Assembly (NCBI GenBank): GCA_002794735.1
Contig: NBAZ01000002.1
Span: 124,001-188,000, forward strand
Source: Pyrrhoderma lamaoense
Taxonomy: Eukaryota > Basidiomycota > Agaricomycetes > Hymenochaetales > Hymenochaetaceae
Length of the DNA: 64,000 nt
Direction of reading: 5' to 3'
Shown: positions 9,296 through 22,609 of the stretch, one piece after another
Numbering within the stretch: the stretch's first letter is position 1
Layout of the letters: the number at the start of each line of letters is the position of its first letter
The notes under the pieces: model-generated
Told to the model about the DNA's origin: nothing
Database searches by the model: none
The model's input: the letters and a program-made list of their open reading frames with translations, nothing else
Position numbers and translations under genes: made by a program

Positions 9296-12200
9296 TTAAT
9301 ACGTCGATGTAAAGTTACCATAATCATCTTGAGAATTAACAACACCACTCTGACTCTGACTATTCACTTTTTCCGCAATCTTCTTGATCACCGAGAGACG
9401 CTGCCGCCAATTCGTTATAATCTCCTTCCGTTCTGTATCTCGATCCGTGTCCGAGAAGATGTTCGCATACCAGTCTGCTACAAGACTCAGTTGTCTCACG
9501 ATGATAGGAAGACTCCTAGCAGAAACGATCTTGAAATCCCCGATAGGCGAAAATTCAGCCATTCCTTCCGCACATTGTACACTCAATTTATAATACTCGT
9601 TCTCATGCTTATTATTCGAATAAGCAGCTATCGTTCCACGGGAATGAGGTTCGATAATGATGTTCACAAACTGAAACTGGGTCGCCAGTGTATCAAAGCG
9701 ATACGCTAAACCCGAGTCGTTCCATACGATCCGAACAAAATCGTTCCCGATATGTTTCTTTTTTTGACTACAAAGCTCGTCATGCTCATGATTAGGCATC
9801 ATCGTCGCCGTATGATACAAAACTTGGCCCGTGTCGTCCCACCATGCATAAGCGTATTCACCATCAATATCAGGGAACAGTCCACCCGTATAAACGTCGA
9901 TCTGTCCTCGAATCTTAATGAGACGACCAAGTCCTTCAAGGAATCGAGTATACCCAGGAGATCCACGTGTGTTTCTCAAAATATCCACTTCTTTATCCTG
10001 TCCAGGTCCAACATACAACACCCCCACTTTATGCGTATCAATGACTGGTGTCCGATCAAGACTCCGAATAGAAGATGCTATCACGTTCTCAGTAGGTAAG
10101 ATCTGAGCTTGTTGTTGATACTTCGCATCCGGGTATGGAGAGAGTTGAACCGGGAAGAAAGAGGGATCAATATCAACTTTTTTCCTCCTTTGAGATGGTG
10201 CCGTTCCGCTCCAGACATACCAGTTATAGGATCAAGTTGCGCCGCGTTGGTATCCTCAGTAGTCGTAGATTTGAAAAGTTCAGGTAGCTACGATGAAACT
10301 ATATGTTAGTACCTCGTATTACGTTTGTTTTTTATCTCAGAGTACTTACTTGAAGCTTATCAGCCTCTTCCTGGGTATAAATAGAACTAAGAGCTTGCTT
10401 ATACTTGTCCATCATAAGAACAGCAGGAATAGTAACCATATCCGGATTAAAATCGCCTAAACCGACAAGAGGCACATTCTCAGACCTACAAAGAAACTTT
10501 GTTGTACCTGATGCGCGCCGAACAGTCACCTCCATCCAACCTGGTCTTGCAAGCAACTTCACAGTCACAATCGAGTATCCAACTATCCAAGACTTTTCTT
10601 TCTGAACTTCAGGTTCTGACGAATCACCAGGATTCGAAAGTATTTCGCCTAAGAGAGAAGGTGCAGGTTTGGGATCGGCGTTCGCATATGCATATCGTGC
10701 AAGGAAGTCAAAGCAGACTTCTGTTGGCTCATCCACTTCAGTAGAATCACTGTTTTCGTCTGTATTAGCTAGTAAAAGCTGCCTCACGATATACTTAACA
10801 TGTTGAGGCCGATCCTCGAGCTTCAGCGTTAAAAACCACATATAAAGAACGGAATAACACATTATTCGGACATGTTGACCTAGAGAGAACTGTATCTCCT
10901 CAATTGTTTCAGGACGTTTATGATGTTGAAGATACTGCAGCGCTATATGGAAGACTAATCTAAAGTCATCGGGAGTAAAATTGGCATGGATCGCTGGCAG
11001 CGAGTTTAAGATACACAAGAACGTCAATATATGTACGGCCATTGACGGTTTGTCACAATTTGGGCAAACTTGGGAAGAATGGATGGCAACATCTTGATCA
11101 TGGTCTGCTCCATCTCAAAAGCACATAGAATGAGAGCATGGGTACATATGACCACGGATTCTCCTTTACCACTGAGTCCTTCTTGTAGCACTTCTATAAG
11201 CTCACGTCGTCTTTTGTTATCGAATATTTGCTGATAGCTGATGAGAATTGTTAAAGTATGATAAGCCAACCCAACAGCATCCCTAGCTTTTAAAGTACCG
11301 GGCCATTCTTCCTGCGGGATCCACTTCCCTAAAGTCTCTGCCGATATTCCGGTGCACAACGAATGGAGAAGGTTAGATATTGATGCACGTGCAAGAGGCC
11401 CACACCAGAAATGCTTATTCGCGAGCTGAGCAGGAAGGTGCACCAAAACGTAAGATAGCACTTCCCAATCTCTTCCTGTTTTAATCATTTCGACCAATTC
11501 ATCCATATACGCCGAAACAGGGAGAACAATACTATCATTTGGACCATTCGGGTCGTAAGTCACAAGTCGATGGCTTTCCCTACCTGCACTGGACAGAGAG
11601 AATGGCACATGATCTGGATCATCCAAAGCTGCTCCCGAGGTCTAACCATTACAGGGTTATGCTACCAATAAACCACGACCGGCTGCTCTTGACCTACTTC
11701 GACTTCCCGTCCCAGAAGTCCTACTTCCCCGCCCTCGAGATAGTCTCCTTCCATTTCGTTGCATCGTACGCGCTCTCTCAGCAGCGGCTTCATCCATTCT
11801 GGCATCCTCAACAGCAGACGTCCGAGAAGACTCACGTGTCCTTCCTATTTGTCTGGCAAGACTGACAATTTGTTTCTCCTGCTCAGCAGGAGCTCGAAGG
11901 AGATATACCCGATGATCTCTATCAGCACGAAGACGAAACAACATCTGCAAAATCGCAATACGCGCGCGTGGACATTTGGCAGTACGCAAAAGTTGACGCA
12001 ATTTCCCAAAGACATGTATTGCTAGACGGACCTCTTGTTCAGAAGCTGCGCTGTCATCAAAAGAAAGCGAGGTAAAAACATCAATGAGGGCAGTTGCAGC
12101 TGACAGCCCACGACATAGCTTAGCTTTGCTGGGTTCAAGTGCTGGAATGGGGCTTGAGGATAATTCAACCGGTGATCCTAATACTGCATTGTCATCCGAA

Positions 12201-14723
12201 GAAGATAAAATAGGAGTATGCAGATGGGATGAATGTTTCGTTCCAAAAGATAAAAGAGGTACGCGATGCTGAGAATTATTACCAGAAGAATCCCTTTCTC
12301 TGTTGAATAAAGCCGTCTCGGAAATCATACGAGAAAGGAAGGGCGTTCCAGGTGTTGAGGAGACAACACTTGGAGATGGTTGAGGGATACTAGGGGACAC
12401 TGGAATTGGCTCAACTGTTGCAGATGGCTGCTGTATTTCAGGTTCGACTTTGCAATCACAGTAAGTTGACGCAGTAAACATTGCAAGAAGAATCTTGGTT
12501 ATATTAGCATCGCAGCTTTCGGGCATATGTGTCTCGTTCAGTCCACGGCCTTCACTTTCGTCTTCCACTACACGCAATTGGACCTCTTCACCGAGAATGT
12601 GCCATAGGATGTCCCCACCCTCAGTATTTGTGGCAAATGTATTAGTCCAAAAGTGGAAAACTTTATCCATAAGAGGACGCCTATAAACTGGCATATCACG
12701 AATCAAAGAGAATACAGACTGAAGAGCTAATATTGTAGCATGGCTCGTAAGTGGACGGGCACAATTAGAGGTGAAAGAGTTCTCGAGAAGAAGTGTCCAA
12801 TTATCCAGCCAACGGGTGTCACTAGGCCTTAACTGCCGCTGTTTCGCCATCATACAAGGTATTTTCTCAGAATCAGTGTCTGAAAGATGTTCAATGATAC
12901 CAAGTAGAATGACAGGTAAAGGTGGATTGATCAACTCCGCAGTGCCAGTATCTCCTAGAATTTCTGCTAGACCCTTGAGAAGACGAGATGGCGCCGTATC
13001 AGGTTTTGATAGAGGGATAGGTAAAGCTCGCCCATCTTCAGTTCTATCGAGCTGTCAATACGAGTAGATAAAATGGCTAAAAATATTACATACCGAAGCG
13101 TCTTGACAAATTTGGTCAATTCAACAAGTGTATGACCGATAGCAACGCCTGTATCAGTATCAGAGGGATCTCTGTTATCCGTTTCCTGCCTGGTAGATAA
13201 CTCATGTGATACGTCTTGTAATAAAAGAACAATCTCTTCAAAAAGTTGTTCTTTAGCTGGTGAAGTCTCGACACTAATCCAATCACCAATAGCCCTTGTT
13301 AAGAGTACTGAAATTTTCCGTGCATCCCACATAGTAGAACCTTTACGCTTCCAGGAACGGATAGCCCTTTCAAAGTTCTCAGATTCAAGGTCATTTACTC
13401 CGGGAGTACCCGCATGAGTAGCGTTCAACGCTAGCTCAGTCTGCACCAATCGTTCGGCCATTCGATCCCCTAGAACATCCCGAATTTGTAACCTAAGAGC
13501 CCGGATCGCCCCTAATGAAGTTTTGATCTGAAGTTGAATATCGTGAGAAACTTCGAGATGAGGTTGAAGATGGTAACGAAGAAGTATCAGACATGCACTA
13601 GAGTCTTGTCCCTGAAGAAACTTGGATATGATTTTGATGATCTTAAGCTCAGCATCGTTCGTTATTTCGTACTTGTGAGATATCCGAGGAGAGGGCCCAT
13701 AATAGATGACAAGATACGGAAAAGTAAGGGTATTGCAAGGGGCAAACAGGATACAGGAAAATTGTTAAATTTTGACTTCAAGAACTTGACATAGATATTA
13801 GATATGGTAGATATAGGAGTAGAGACTGGAGGGTGAGTAGTTATGTCTGAAAGGATGGAAATGTTAGTCACTGCGGATGATTTTCTACGATGCTGTAGAA
13901 CATGGCTTTCACGTATCGGTGTTGAGGAGATGGGAGGAATGGGGCTGATAACAGTTTTTGGAGAGGTTATAAGTACATGATCAACAAGAGAACCGTAAAA
14001 TTCTAGAAGAGACTTCAAATCATCCTCCGAGAGCCTTCCTCCTTCCTCGAAACGCTTGATGAGACCCAGCAACTTATCGCTTAAGTCTTCAATAGCCCTT
14101 TCGACTTCGGAGCTATAAGCGCTAATAGATTCACCGACAGCACCCCCTAACCACCTTTTGATTATTTCAAACAAGCGCTGCTCAACCCCTATCATGTCCT
14201 TTTGATTGATCATTAAAGCATCGAGAGCTTCTATCCGAGGTTCCCATAAATCAAGAAACCAGTGTCCAGAATAGTCGATGATGTTAAAGAATGATAACCA
14301 GTCAGATGTTGGAAGCTCTCCGCATATCTTACAGTAAGTCGTCAGAATATCGAATCCTGCAGCCTGAAGCTCAAAAGAAGATTTTGCATTGCATAAGATC
14401 GACAAAACAGGTAAAATGAGTTCGGGTTTTGGGGTCGGAGATTGTGTTTTGAGAGCCTGAATCAGACTGCGTGCATGCTCTATTGAAGGGATAGAAGGAG
14501 GAGATAGATCCTTAATAAGGTCGTCGATAGGGAAAGTTTGCATTGGGGCGGCAGGAGAGGCAGTGGGGATGGAAGATGATGGGTCTGGCATGTTACGACG
14601 CCATACTCCAAAGCTAGTATTCGCGCGCGGGCGCTGCGCTTTGTGAGAGACATCAGACTCCGATTGAGTTACAGCCATAGATTTTCTTCTGAGGCATTGA
14701 AGAATGAATGTATGCCATTTCAT
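9296..14723 (-). CDS. TSC2: Tuberin (TSC2), GTPase-activating protein for Rheb; three apparent frameshifts
   Basis: Tuberin is the catalytic half of the TSC complex that switches off Rheb and so TORC1. The last about 260 codons (9296-10084) carry an unmistakable Rap/Ran-GAP domain (DTHKVGVLYVG, FLEGLGRLI, YAWWDD, HIGNDFVRIVWNDSG), with the GND asparagine in the position of the catalytic Asn thumb. Upstream helical repeats match human TSC2 in order (SMAVHILTFL, GYVWSGTAPS). Clear introns: 13093-13044 and 10349-10288; another small one lies near 11630-11690 in a low-complexity linker. The estimated length is about 1,750 residues, normal for the family. Three places need one added base each to stay in frame: about 13690, 11050 and 10220. 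Starts at 14723 or 14678 (MAVTQSE) are both possible. Confidence 0.9.
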
Positions 14724-15201
14724 GAGTAAAAAGTGACATGAAGAGAGTATAAAGACAACTGACTCACTTCTATGCCACCTCCTTGTGGGGTTCCTTCACA
14801 CATAAGTCACAGGAGAAAATGAAGCCGACCTTTGTCGTTAAGCGTGTAGTTTCATTGAAGCAAACGTGAGTAAAACGTGAAAGACGAAGTCAAGACTCGG
14901 TTTCAGGGATGCGCTTTACACATTGGCAGGCACGGCACCTCGACTTAAGGTCACGCGTTACCTGTGTCTTCTATACTTCTTCTTTGGCAGTTCTATCGAG
15001 TTCATATTTGTTACTCGAAGAGACAATCGTTATTATCGACTTATAGATTACATCTTCATGAGTCAAACAATCATGATAAGTACATCAAGTATCATAATAA
15101 AGCCCAACATGTTCTCATATTCTACGTGATGTGACGTTTCCAATTTGGGTTTCTCGCAAATCTTTCTCGGGACCTTCTTCGTTTCTCGTACTTCTTCATC
15201 A
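14724..15201. promoter_or_regulatory. Divergent intergenic region between TSC2 and ACOT9-like gene
   Basis: About 480 bp separate the starts of two oppositely transcribed genes, so it must hold both promoters. I see no clear TATA box. The 68-codon frame starting at 14923 shows no recognisable content and is probably chance. Confidence 0.4.
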
Positions 15202-17282
15202 ATGATGTCACTCATGCGAGGCACCAGCCATTTGAAATCCCTCGGTTTGTTGCCTCAACCACTTGAATTGATATCTGCCCGCTAAGAATATCTAGTAAAG
15301 GACGACTCGGAAACCTCAGGTCCTCTTCGACAAATCTTCGTAGACATCATAGTCTAAAGTCTGTGATTTCCGATGTAAAAGAAGCTCGAATAGAGACAGA
15401 TGATGTAACCGCTCTTGACGAATTATTAGTCAAAGTTCGTGAGTATACCTCGTAGCTCTTTTTAGCTTTAATCGAGCTACAAAATGACTCTTCTGGGAAA
15501 ATAGGTTCACGTTCTAATCCCGCCTTCCGTTCGTGAGTTTCAAATACAACTTTATAAGAACTTACGCGAACAATAACAATTGTAACTAGGATAATGCCCA
15601 TGCGATCCAATCGCCCATGGACGGAACTCTTGCTAGACTCACATCATGACCAACCCTTGCCGAATCTCAAGTCGAACGAGGCTCATGCTCCTCTTGATCA
15701 GAATGAGCTACCCCCACGTCACATGCATGATTCTTACTCACAGCTTGAGATACCTTTTTCTTCATCTCCGGAAATACTAGATCGTTATATAAACTCATGG
15801 GGTGGGATCCGAACAGGAAAGCTTATGGAACATCTAGACTCGTTGGCTGGTAGTATCGCCTACAAGCATATGCTCGGCCCTTCTGTAGAAACGATTGACA
15901 AAGTTGGTGAGCATGGCTTCTATATTGTCACCGCTGCTGTTGATAGGTAGACTATATGCTTCATTAATATTTGTATTCCTTCTGAAAATGCTCTTGTATA
16001 GATTGGATATGCTTGCAACTCTGCATCCCGTCAGAGATGTTCGCTTAAGTGGACATGTCATTTACACCGGACGTAGCTCCATGGAAATTGCAGTAAAAAT
16101 GGAGGCATTAAAAGACGGGGGCCAGGAAGAAACTCTCATGATAGGTGAGCTCGACTCTGATACAGAAAATCCGCACTGACTGATATCTATATAGGTAGAT
16201 TCTCGATGGTATGTAGGGATGCCCTAACACACAAAGCTCGGCCCGTAAATCCGTTGGTTCCCTCTAACCCAGAGGAAGAAGCCCTCATACTTATTGGAGA
16301 AAGTATAATATACCTTTTCTATTGTAAATGTTTCATTCTAAATATATCATGCTAGATCGCAAGGCTAAAAAGAAGTTACTTTCTCAAAAATCACTATCTC
16401 GAGTTCCACCTTCGTCAGAAGAATCTCGAGCTCTGCATGAGCTATATCTCAGTACAATCCAGTCAGAGAAGGACAAATCGGTAGTTCCCTCCAGTACGGA
16501 CACTGAAAAAGTCTGGATGGCAGATACAAAACTTGAGAAAACGATGCTCATGTTTCCACAGGAGCGCAAGTAAGTATCCTCCCATCGAACAATTGTGACA
16601 ACAACTAAGTACAGTATAACTTAGTATCCATCAAAAAATCTTTGGAGGTGAGATATCTTTTCTACTTTTCTAAGTGTCTGAAAGCAAATTACTCCTTGCT
16701 CTTAGGTTATCTCATGCGTTTAGCATACGAGGTAAAGCAATCATTACTTGTACATGTACAACTAGGATCTTGCGGCTAATGATATACTTACTATTAGCTG
16801 GGATTTACAACTGCATCCGTATTCTCCCGTAAACGACATCTCAACTTCCTTTCCTTAGACGGTATCTGGTTTGAACGACCCGTTCCTATTGGTTCCGTCC
16901 TTCGACTTACATCTCAGGTGACACATACAAATAGCAAAGAATACTCTGCTGTCGTGGTATGTATCCTGCAGCTCTGCATAGACTGAATCAGGACTGAATA
17001 TCCTTTAGCATGTTTTCGTGCAAGCCCAAGTAGTGGATGTAGTCACTGGTAAGGAAGAACATACCAATGACTTCAAATTTACATGGGGAGAGACCAACCC
17101 AGGGAGCACTCCTCTTCACCGAACCGTCGTCCCACGAACATATGCAGGTACTCTTTTTTTTCTTACTCCATCTCTACTTGGACTGAATACAGTCGCGTCT
17201 AGAATCAATGGCATGGATTGAAGGACGCCGTGCACTCGATTACGGTGCCAAAATACGTAGCTTACGCGGTTCCAATCTATAA
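15202..17282 (+). CDS. Mitochondrial acyl-CoA thioesterase, ACOT9-type (double hotdog)
   Basis: Hydrolyses acyl-CoA to free acid and CoA; the family works in mitochondria. Two hotdog modules are readable and follow human ACOT9 in order: LPPRHMHDSY, HLDSLAGSIAYKH, VDRLDML, SGHVIYTGRSSMEI, VNPLVPSNPEEEA, then KIFGGYLMRLAYELGF and VPRTYAESMAWIEG. Exons from the second on: about 15283-15442, 15590-15946, 16002-16144, 16195-16302, 16356-16569, 16625-16647, 16706-16731, 16798-16956, 17009-17147 and 17203-17282, all phase-consistent. The two tiny exons (23 and 26 nt) encode the core of the second hotdog helix. The first exon (ATG at 15202, Arg-containing, Asp/Glu-free start like a targeting peptide) and its donor are uncertain. 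About 490 residues. Confidence 0.85.
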
Positions 17283-17470
17283 CTGATCTTGGATAGAACT
17301 TAGACAGGTCGTATATAGGGAAACACAGCCGCCTCTACTAACTCTTAATAAATCTTCTATATTTTCTTGAAGATATAGAGGAGTTACCAATGTATTATAT
17401 AAGTGATTAGTAATATAAATCTACATGTATAATTTATCACGCTTATATTCTTTAAATATCACTGTGCTAC

Positions 17471-19296
17471 ATGCCCCTTACTTCTCTACCAGATGATATA
17501 ATCCTATGCGTTCTAACACTATTGGACGTAGAAAGCATACTTAGGTTAAGACAAGTAAGTAAGGCTTAGTTGTACCACCCCATGATAGTGCAATTGATGT
17601 GCTTTGTCGCGATGTAGACTTGCAAGAGATTGCATGAGCTTAGTCACCGAAGACTAGTCTGGATACATGCATGTAATCGTTATATCATCGAACGAAACCT
17701 TCCATTTCCGTATAAAAATCTCGATAATATAGAAACCTCAGAGATCGAAAAATCAACCCGGTTTTCACTGAAAGTCGCCTCTGCTTGGTCTCATCCATCA
17801 AAGTGTCGTGTCCGAAAGCAACTCGTGTTGCCTGGTGGCTCACGACACGAAAACGGCCTGGGAGATATCAAGTTCGCATTTAGGCAATCTCATGACTGGT
17901 TGATCACAATCTCTTGTGGAATATGGCCGGAGATGGTCTGTTGGGACCTAGGAAGAATTAGAAATGATGCACCAGTTCGCGTTGGAAGTTGGTCAATGAC
18001 CAATACGCAACTCGAGGAACTTGTTATTAATACAGATGCTACTAGTGAGGCTTGCTTGGCTGTATCAGTTGTACCACCACCTCAATGGCACGTACTACAT
18101 TTTTTTTACTCAAACCTTAAATAGTAGGGAAAATTTATACAAATACAAATTTGTAGGGGGAAACAAAGCATCAAGATATTCTCTCTAGTTGCGAATGAAT
18201 CAGATGAAAAAGTCAGCTTTGAAGTTGTCAAGTCTATTGAAACAGATTATTCTTCTGTACTTCTGCAAGGAGATCTATTAGTATATGCCAACAAGTCTCA
18301 TGTACGAATCCTTAACTGGAAAAGTGAAGCTTCTGCTATTTTGAAGAGTACATCTGATATTGACAATCTTCAACTAGTAAGTTTTCGAATTAAAACACAG
18401 TGGGCTCGGAAAATTTGAAGAGGCTGAGTGATCCTTATTTGTAGTATAATAAATGTCGGGCAGTCCTCTTTGCCTACCATAGCGTTCTCGTCGCACGTTC
18501 TCGCTCAGTAGAGCTTTTCCCTGAAGTGGAATTACGTCCCTCGTCACAAGACACGCCGATATCTCATCCCATAAAAACTATCTCATACGGATGGATAGAC
18601 GGAATATCCTTGGCCCCTTCATTGTCAATGCCAACAAACAACAAGCATCCCGCGATAGCAATCCTCTTGCGTGCAGAAACCGGAGACCCATGGCAAACAG
18701 ATATCCACACTCTAAAATACTACCACCTAATTCCAAATCCGGAATTCATACCCTCACTCAAGGCACAAGAACCAGAAAATTGCCCATACCTTTTCCCGCC
18801 ATCACTTATCAGTTCCATAGAAGCCTATCGCGGATTCACGCGTTGTGCAGTTATCAAACTCGGAGAAGCTGGTACCTCGTTGTATGTGGCAGTGTCTTCC
18901 GATAGACAGCAGCGTTTTGCTTCGTCAAATATCCTGTGGGGCGTTGTCTGGCCCGGTCCACTCAATACCAATACTTATACCAATACCAATAATACTGTTA
19001 ACACTAGCACCAGAACTAGTGTTGGTGTTAGTGTGCCTACTACCCCTGCACTAAATTTACCTCCTGCCCCTGACACCGGAGGTGACGAAATGCCATCGAT
19101 AGAACATGATTACAGAAGGTATGAATTGTTTTCGATGGATGGAGAAAGATGGGTCACTCTGGACTACGTAGAACATCGTGGATGCATCGCTCTTGGCTTA
19201 GTAGACGGTACTGTCAGAGTCCTTTATTTGTATAAATATATAATTCAGTACTTCTGTTTTGAAATGTGTGAAATGAACAGTATAAGGCACTGTTAG
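17471..19296 (+). CDS. F-box protein with C-terminal beta-propeller-like region
   Basis: Substrate-recognition subunit of an SCF ubiquitin ligase by family. The first exon (17471-17554) gives MPLTSLPDDIILCVLTLLD and the second continues TCKRLHELSHRRLVW, together a complete F-box. Exons: 17471-17554, 17618-about 18090, 18157-18376 and 18445-19296. The rest matches the large Agaricomycete F-box family that ends ...GCIALGLVDGTVRVLYL (IKTISYGWIDGISL, DPWQTDIHTL, CPYLFPPSLISS). The exon 2/exon 3 phases do not fit by one base near 18090-18157, so that junction is doubtful. A Thr/Asn-rich insert near 18960-19040 is low complexity. The last about 17 residues after VRVLYL may be a run-on past a lost stop or intron. 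Confidence 0.75.
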
Positions 19297-20519
19297 AATC
19301 CCTTTTCGGCGGTTACTCCCACTGAATCACAAGTCAGATTGTTTAGATGTATTGTTACAGACATGAACAAATGAGCATTCTCACTGACAAGCTCTCACTA
19401 TAATACTTACAATACTATTAGTCAATGATCTATATAAATATGTATATATTTGTTATAACCATTAAATTGTTTGAGTTTTATAATCGTGAGAAGATGATTT
19501 CTATATCAGTTTGTTACTGACGCTGAAGGTGCTTGCAATTGCCACGTCGGTTGAGCGAGTACTTCATCGTCCAACTACAATTCAATCGTGAAAAAACCTG
19601 CTGCTGCTCCAGTAATCAACTCAGCTGTCCGCTTAATAAGACCTATTACAGGTTGTCTGTCATATGGTGCTTGCTATGTTCTCTGGGGTGGAGTTCCGTC
19701 CTTCAAAGTTGACAACTCAGCAAGTCAGAAGGCGCGCGTGCGCGTGCCTAGGGGGTTTAAGTTCTTGTTCAAAAAAGAAAGGAAGAAAGAAAGAGAAAAA
19801 AACTGCCCCTCCTTTGAAGACGTATCATCCTCAAATCAATTCCGCATCGTTCAAGAAAAACCTTGTTGTCAATGATCCTCTAATCCAATCTCCATCATAG
19901 ATCTCTTTACTTGAATGTCTAGATTCTACTTAAATGTCAAATAAAATAGGAAATAAGTGGAGAGCACCCTTTTTTCAGGAATACCAAACTTGTACTTTAT
20001 GGCGATCTCTGACATACATGTATCAGTCGTTCAGTCGTCTTTCTTCTCCTCTTTGCAGATCTCATCTCATTTCTCAACAAGAGGAAAAGAAATGAAAGAG
20101 AGAGAAAAAGAGATTGACGTTTCGTTAAGTTCTGGATCTGCTTTTCTTTTCAATTATAAATCTCTCTTTTTTCATCCGGAGGACACAATTATCCGGCTTT
20201 TCCGGGTTCATGGTTATACAGGGGATGATGATGCGTCAGTTACCCATATGGCGTTTCCGCAACGGGGGAGGGGAAGTGTCATTTTGAAAAGGTTGGTTGT
20301 ATCCATTTAGATCCGGAGCCTTACCTCCCCTCTCCCTTGTCATCAGCAGTCGACCGGAGGTGGCTAGGTCTATGTACCTATGTATAGAAAGGAAACATAT
20401 TACCCTGTGATAAACATTTAAAAATTTACTTCTTTCGTGGTAACAAAAAACCCGAGCATTGTCCCAGCTCCCCCTTAAGACAAGGCCCACTCATATATCT
20501 AGGTTACGGTCGGTGGGGG
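19297..20519. other. Gene-free stretch between F-box and GH16 genes
   Basis: A/T-rich spacer with a purine-rich patch at about 19775-19805. Open frames here are short and lack recognisable content. The last part is the GH16 upstream region. Confidence 0.5.
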
Positions 20520-20526
20520 TATAAAA
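20520..20526 (+). promoter_or_regulatory. TATA box of the GH16 gene
   Basis: TATAAAA lies about 145 nt above the ATG at 20671 and is followed by a pyrimidine-rich leader (CT-rich 20545-20665), a usual layout for strongly expressed fungal genes. Confidence 0.55.
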
Positions 20527-20670
20527 CCCAGAACGAATCACAAGAAATCCTTCCCTCATTCACTTATTGCTGACCTCCTTTCTCCTCTAAACTCATTCTT
20601 CACTCCATTCTTTCTCCTTGCTAACCTCTTTCTTTATCCTCCCTTGACCATCGTTCCCTTCTCTATAATT

Positions 20671-22609
20671 ATGATCTTCACTCATTTAGCCGCTCTATAC
20701 GCTCTTGTAGTCAGCGTGCATGGCGCTACATATCATCTGTCGGATAATATCGTAGGCACAGACTTTCTCAATGAATTCACTCATGAGGCCATTTCCGACC
20801 CCACCCATGGACGAGTGTAGGTTTATCTCTATATCCCATCTGCTCGTATAAAAATAAGTGAAAAAATCAAATAACGCTTCTTGTGGTATTTTTCCCCGCA
20901 TAGAAACTACGTTAACGAAGCTACAGCTCTAGCCAAGAACTTAACATTTGCTACTGATAGCACGTTTATCATCCGGGGTGACCACAACACCGTTCTCAGC
21001 GCAAGCGGTCCTGGAAGAAACTCTGTCCGCATCCAATCAAATAAACAATGGTCAACACATGTTGCTGTGTAAGTAGGATGACTCACGCATTTCTCAGAAA
21101 ACTCTTGTCTCCTTCCTTCTTTGTTTACTTTATTATAGTACTAATATTAAGTTCCCGATAAATATATCCATTTATCGCCCCTCCATATAGATTTGATATC
21201 GTTCATATGCCTCGTGGTTGTGGGTAAGTTCTCCGCTACAAATACCTAAAGTTATGAATATAAGAAGAGCGGAATAATTAACCTCATGCGAAACAAATTT
21301 ATGAAATGAAATTTAGCACATGGCCCGCTGTTTGGGAGGTTGGTGATGACTGGCCCAACGGTGTAAGTTTAAACTTTCAGCCATCATTCATCAGCGTCGT
21401 TCATCGCTACCCCTGGATCTCAAATCTAAATAACAATGCTATTAATAGGGAGAAGTCGATATAGTCGAGGGCGTTAATGATGTTACACCAAATCAATCAA
21501 CGTTGCATACCAGCGCAGGTATCTATCTATTTATCTCGCTTGCTTTCTATTATATTTTTGTTCGTTGCATGAGAATAACACATATGTTGTATAGGCTGCA
21601 CCATGTCGGGACAAGTACAGACTGGGTAAGCTTTTTTCTTTCTTTTCTTGGAGGGCAGAAACGTACACGCATGCACGCACGCAATACATACAATATAATA
21701 TCCGCCCATTTCAGAATAGATCAAACTCCACAACTCTCAAACAAACTCCAAATTAAATTTGTAAACTTACTCATATTCTCTGAATTATAACAAAATAGAA
21801 AAACAGTCACGACAAACTGCGATGCGGACGTGAACAGTAACTCTGGATGTGGAGTACAAGTTAACAAAGCAAACAGTTACGGACCGCCTTTTGACAGTAA
21901 CGGTGGAGGTTGGTACGTCATGGAACGTACTAATGCTCACATCAATGTCTATTTTTGGGCCCGCAACGATGCTTCTGTCCCGAGTGATGTGAAGAACGGA
22001 GCGTCGTCTATTAACACCAGTAAATGGGTAAGAAAGAAACTTTTTTCCCTCTCACCCTTTCAATGCTTATCCTAAATTGAGAAATATGCTGAGACTCTTT
22101 CTATCCTTTTTTGACATGTTTCACTTTAAATTGGGTTAACTCTCAAAAAAGGGAACCCCCGTTGCAAACTTCCCAGACAATAGTTGTGATATCTCGTCCC
22201 ATTTTGGTCCTAACAACATCATTATTAATCTGACTTTTTGTAAGTCCGGCCTCATCCGAATACACGTTCTATAAATATGTATCTGACTAATTAACTTTAC
22301 CTTTCGCACCACTTACTTTATATCAGGTGGAGACTGGGCCGGTGCCTCTTCCGTCTACGCTGCCTCCGGTTGTCCGAGCACTTGTGTTGGTACGTACAGT
22401 GCACATATACATGTATGACATGAGTACACGCTTACGTTCACGTTCTTTGTTTCATCACCACCACTGAAACTCTCCTTTCCTGGATACATTACATTTCATC
22501 ACAAAACATAATTAACCATTTTGAATATTTTTTAGACTACGTTAACAATAATCCCTCTGCTTTTGTTAACGCATACTGGCAATTCAACTCTCTGAGAGTC
22601 TACACTTAA
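20671..22609 (+). CDS. Secreted GH16 endo-beta-1,3(4)-glucanase (laminarinase type)
   Basis: Cleaves beta-1,3/1,4- or beta-1,3-glucan in the wall or in plant material. Ten exons join cleanly (20671-20816, 20904-21068, 21191-21223, 21317-21362, 21449-21518, 21595-21625, 21799-22027, 22152-22239, 22327-22389, 22536-22609) into 314 residues. A signal peptide (MIFTHLAALYALVVSVHG) is followed by the mature start ATYHLSDNIVG. The GH16 catalytic motif E-x-D-x-x-E is present as GEVDIVEG at about residue 137, followed by QSTLHTSAGCTM as in basidiomycete laminarinases. GDWAG and the C-terminal NAYWQFNSLRVY are also typical. There are six or more Cys after the motif. Intron number is high for the size, with exons down to 31 nt. 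No carbohydrate-binding module is seen. Confidence 0.92.

Noticed and set aside
8983..9348. 121-codon frame on the minus strand
   Set aside because: Low-complexity Phe/Leu/Ser string from an A-rich plus strand; no homology pattern.
10177..10220. 44-nt intron GTATGT...AAAAAAG in TSC2 as an alternative to a frameshift
   Set aside because: Phase fits, but it would delete GYVWSGTAPSQRRK, which resembles a conserved human TSC2 segment; kept only as an alternative.
10991..11043. 53-nt intron GTCAAT...TGCCAG in TSC2 as an alternative to a frameshift
   Set aside because: Non-standard donor, and it would remove SMAVHILTFL, which aligns with human TSC2.
15347..15610. 87-codon minus-strand frame
   Set aside because: Antisense to exon 2 and intron of the ACOT9-type gene, whose plus-strand reading matches the family.
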